From GCA-2746795 sp964643965 (GTDB lineage Bacteria > Chloroflexota > Anaerolineae > Promineifilales > Promineifilaceae): a stretch of 64,000 nucleotides of DNA. The stretch lies in the NCBI GenBank assembly GCA_964643965.1, contig CAZXVH010000013.1, positions 8,108 to 72,107 of the forward strand. Reading direction: 5' to 3'. This document shows positions 62,314 to 64,000 of the stretch, piece after piece (position 1 is the stretch's first letter; each line of letters begins with the position of its first letter). The notes beneath the pieces are model-generated. The model was not told the DNA's origin. It worked only from the letters and a program-made list of their open reading frames with translations, and ran no database searches. The translations under genes were made by a program, and so were the position numbers.

Positions 62314-63534
62314 ATGAACATCCTCAAAGAGGGAACTGTCACTTCGCCGCAAAGATTTTTGGCGACGGCCGTTTCCGCCGCTATCAAGTATAAAAACAGA
62401 AATGACCTGACTTTAATTGTCAGCCAGACTGATTGTGCGGCAACGGCCGTTTTCACCAGGAGCCAGGTGGTGGCTGCCCCCGTCATCGCCGACCGGGAGA
62501 CGTTGGCAAGGAACAGTACGTCCATACGGGCGGTGGTCATCAACTCCGGCAACGCCAATGCCAGCACGGGCAAACCAGGGCTGATAAACGCCCGTCTCAC
62601 GCAAGGGTTGGCGGCTAAAGAGCTGGGCTGCCATGCCGATCAGGTGCTGGTGATGTCAACGGGTGTGATTGGGGTGCAACTGCCCATCGAAAAGATAGCC
62701 GATGGCCTCATCCTGGCCGTGCCGCAGCTTTCCGCGGAAAACGGCCGTTTAGCCGCCGAAGCGATCATGACCACCGACACCGTACCCAAGCATCTGGCCG
62801 TCCAGGTCGATTTGTCGGGCGGGATGGTCACGATTGGCGGCATGGCCAAAGGCGCCGGCATGATCCACCCTGACATGGCGACGATGCTGTCGCTGCTCAC
62901 TACCGATGCCGTGATACCGCCGGATGTGCTGGATAGTTTGCTGAAAACGGCCGTTTCCCAAAGTTTCAATCGCATCTCCATAGACGGCGATACCAGCACC
63001 AACGACACCGTCATCCTGCTCGCCAACGGGACCAGCGGCGCAGCCATCGACAACCATGCTGACGCCGCTACCTTCAGCCAGGCGCTCAACTACCTCTGCC
63101 GCGAACTGGCGCAACAAATCGTCAAAGATGGGGAAGGCGCCACCAAATTTGTGGAGATTCAAGTGGAAGGGGCGGCCAGCCAACACGATGCCCATGCCAT
63201 CGCCAACAGTATCGCCACCTCGCCCCTTGTCAAAACCGCCTTTGCCGGCAGTGACGCCAACTGGGGGCGCATTCTGGCCGCCGCCGGCCGCGCCGGCGTT
63301 CCCTTCGATCAATACCAGGTCGATTTATGGGCTGGCGTAGAATCAGCCGACGAGTTGCAGCTGGTCAACCAGGGTACACCCACCGATTATCAGGAAGCAG
63401 ACGCCGCCGCTATTTTTGCCCAAGCCGCCTTCATCATCAACCTGCAACTCAACGAAGGCGACGCCGCCGAAACTGTGTGGACGTGCGACTTGAGTCACGA
63501 TTACGTCTCCATCAACGCCGATTACCGGACATGA
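62314..63534 (+). CDS. argJ: Bifunctional glutamate N-acetyltransferase / ornithine acetyltransferase
   Basis: 406 residues, AGGA 7 nt before ATG 62314. The self-cleavage site KGAGMIHPDMATML (Thr nucleophile) lies near 187-200; the N-terminal ATAVFTRSQVVAAPV and the C-terminal AGSDANWGRILAAAGRAGV segments match. ArgJ recycles the acetyl group from acetylornithine to glutamate. With the upstream GNAT an acetylglutamate supply is encoded twice. Four AACGGCCGTT or core copies lie in the first half. It overlaps the next gene by ATGA. Confidence 0.95.
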   Translation: MNILKEGTVTSPQRFLATAVSAAIKYKNRNDLTLIVSQTDCAATAVFTRSQVVAAPVIADRETLARNSTSIRAVVINSGNANASTGKPGLINARLTQGLAAKELGCHADQVLVMSTGVIGVQLPIEKIADGLILAVPQLSAENGRLAAEAIMTTDTVPKHLAVQVDLSGGMVTIGGMAKGAGMIHPDMATMLSLLTTDAVIPPDVLDSLLKTAVSQSFNRISIDGDTSTNDTVILLANGTSGAAIDNHADAATFSQALNYLCRELAQQIVKDGEGATKFVEIQVEGAASQHDAHAIANSIATSPLVKTAFAGSDANWGRILAAAGRAGVPFDQYQVDLWAGVESADELQLVNQGTPTDYQEADAAAIFAQAAFIINLQLNEGDAAETVWTCDLSHDYVSINADYRT

Positions 63535-64000
63535 TTCATTTAAGATCTGTAACCGTCAGACAAAAGCAAACACAGCACCACGCCACATTTCCATTCAATC
63601 TTCCTGTGGTACAGGCGCTGTCGGAAATCACGTTTTCTGCTCCGGTTACGTTCTTTATCGGCGAAAATGGGTCGGGGAAATCGACTGTGCTGGAAGCGCT
63701 CGCCTGTGCGATTGGCTCGATTACAGTGGGCAGTGAATCGGTTAAGACGGATCCTTCATTAACGGCCGTTCGCTCATTCGCTGATCAGTTAAAATTATCC
63801 TGGCAAAAACGGACGCACAAAGGGTTTTTCATGCGTGCCGAAGATTTTTTCGGCTATACCCGACGGCTTTCCCAGATGCAGCAAGAATTTGTAGATGATC
63901 TCGAAGATGTGGATCGAGAATATGAAGGGCGCTCAAAAATGGCGGTAGACCTCGCCAAAATGCCCTACCGCAATGAACTACACGCCCTGAAACAACGGTA
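63531..64000 (+). CDS. AAA15-type ATPase, N-terminal part
   Basis: 156 residues to the window edge. It starts MIHLRSVTVRQKQ and carries Walker A FFIGENGSGKSTVLEAL near 41-57, then RAEDFFGYTRRLSQMQQEF and EVDREYEGRS-like helical sequence as in ABC/Rad50-like AAA family ATPases. The start overlaps the argJ stop (ATGA), so it may be co-transcribed, but a role in arginine synthesis is not expected. One palindrome lies at 63761. Confidence 0.85.
   Translation, partial: MIHLRSVTVRQKQTQHHATFPFNLPVVQALSEITFSAPVTFFIGENGSGKSTVLEALACAIGSITVGSESVKTDPSLTAVRSFADQLKLSWQKRTHKGFFMRAEDFFGYTRRLSQMQQEFVDDLEDVDREYEGRSKMAVDLAKMPYRNELHALKQR

Overview
The window is a 64 kb stretch of a moderately GC-rich bacterial chromosome, probably from an uncultured member of the Chloroflexota (Anaerolineae/Ardenticatenia-like). 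That placement is an inference from gene content: many AAC-lipobox lipoproteins, a PcrA helicase, ScpA, a YqhQ-like DUF1385 protein, MoxR/DUF58/BatA genes and numerous small toxin-antitoxin pairs. No rRNA, tRNA or CRISPR array was found. The most striking global property is a 10-bp palindrome, AACGGCCGTT, which I counted at least 67 times in 64 kb, inside genes in all reading frames and between genes. It behaves like the cyanobacterial HIP1 repeat.

Layout. 0-3.4 kb: end of pcrA, a NYN-domain gene, a candidate structured C-rich small RNA with its own promoter and terminator, and a VWA lipoprotein. 3.4-11 kb: hypothetical genes, a winged-helix/AAA ATPase, glycerophosphodiesterase, diacylglycerol-kinase-like lipid kinase, a metallo-beta-lactamase-fold hydrolase, and a second candidate structured RNA on the minus strand. 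11-21 kb (minus): dTDP-glucose dehydratase, NudC, and a MoxR/DUF58/BatA cluster interrupted by a Uma2-family gene, then a long-chain acyl-CoA synthetase. 21-27 kb: a lipoprotein, a corA remnant, a methyltransferase gene split by two adjacent in-frame UGA codons followed by a SECIS-like hairpin, a PIN toxin-antitoxin pair, an RNA m5C methyltransferase, and an AT-richer type II restriction-modification pair that lacks the palindrome. 27-36 kb: glycosyltransferase, GCS2-type ligase, DUF1385 protein, a 1062-residue exported PKD/glycine-rich protein resembling PE_PGRS proteins, and a repeat-flanked block with a truncated toxin.

36-41 kb: an E. coli-type FadR regulator with a FadR-like operator, followed by an alkyl-DHAP-synthase-like enzyme and GlpD, which suggests an ether-lipid/glycerol-phosphate unit; then a MazF-type toxin-antitoxin pair. 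41-54 kb: queA, a membrane phosphodiesterase, a GT39-like enzyme, scpA, a Gfo/Idh/MocA oxidoreductase, a two-subunit class I fumarase, a 4 x 93-bp tandem repeat, and a three-domain FKBP lipoprotein that contains an artefactual assembly gap. 54-56 kb: a membrane protein fused to an endonuclease/exonuclease/phosphatase domain.

56-63.5 kb: an arginine operon argC-argB-argD-(argA::argG)-[vapBC]-argJ. It is preceded by an apparently leaderless 25-codon peptide containing five arginines in six codons and by an intrinsic terminator, which together look like a transcription attenuator. The N-acetylglutamate-synthase-like gene runs without a stop codon into argG, which also has its own internal ribosome-binding site. 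The window ends inside an AAA ATPase gene. Intergenic spaces carry many degenerate 7-8-bp tandem word repeats and long inverted repeats, and one such heptamer array lies inside argD.
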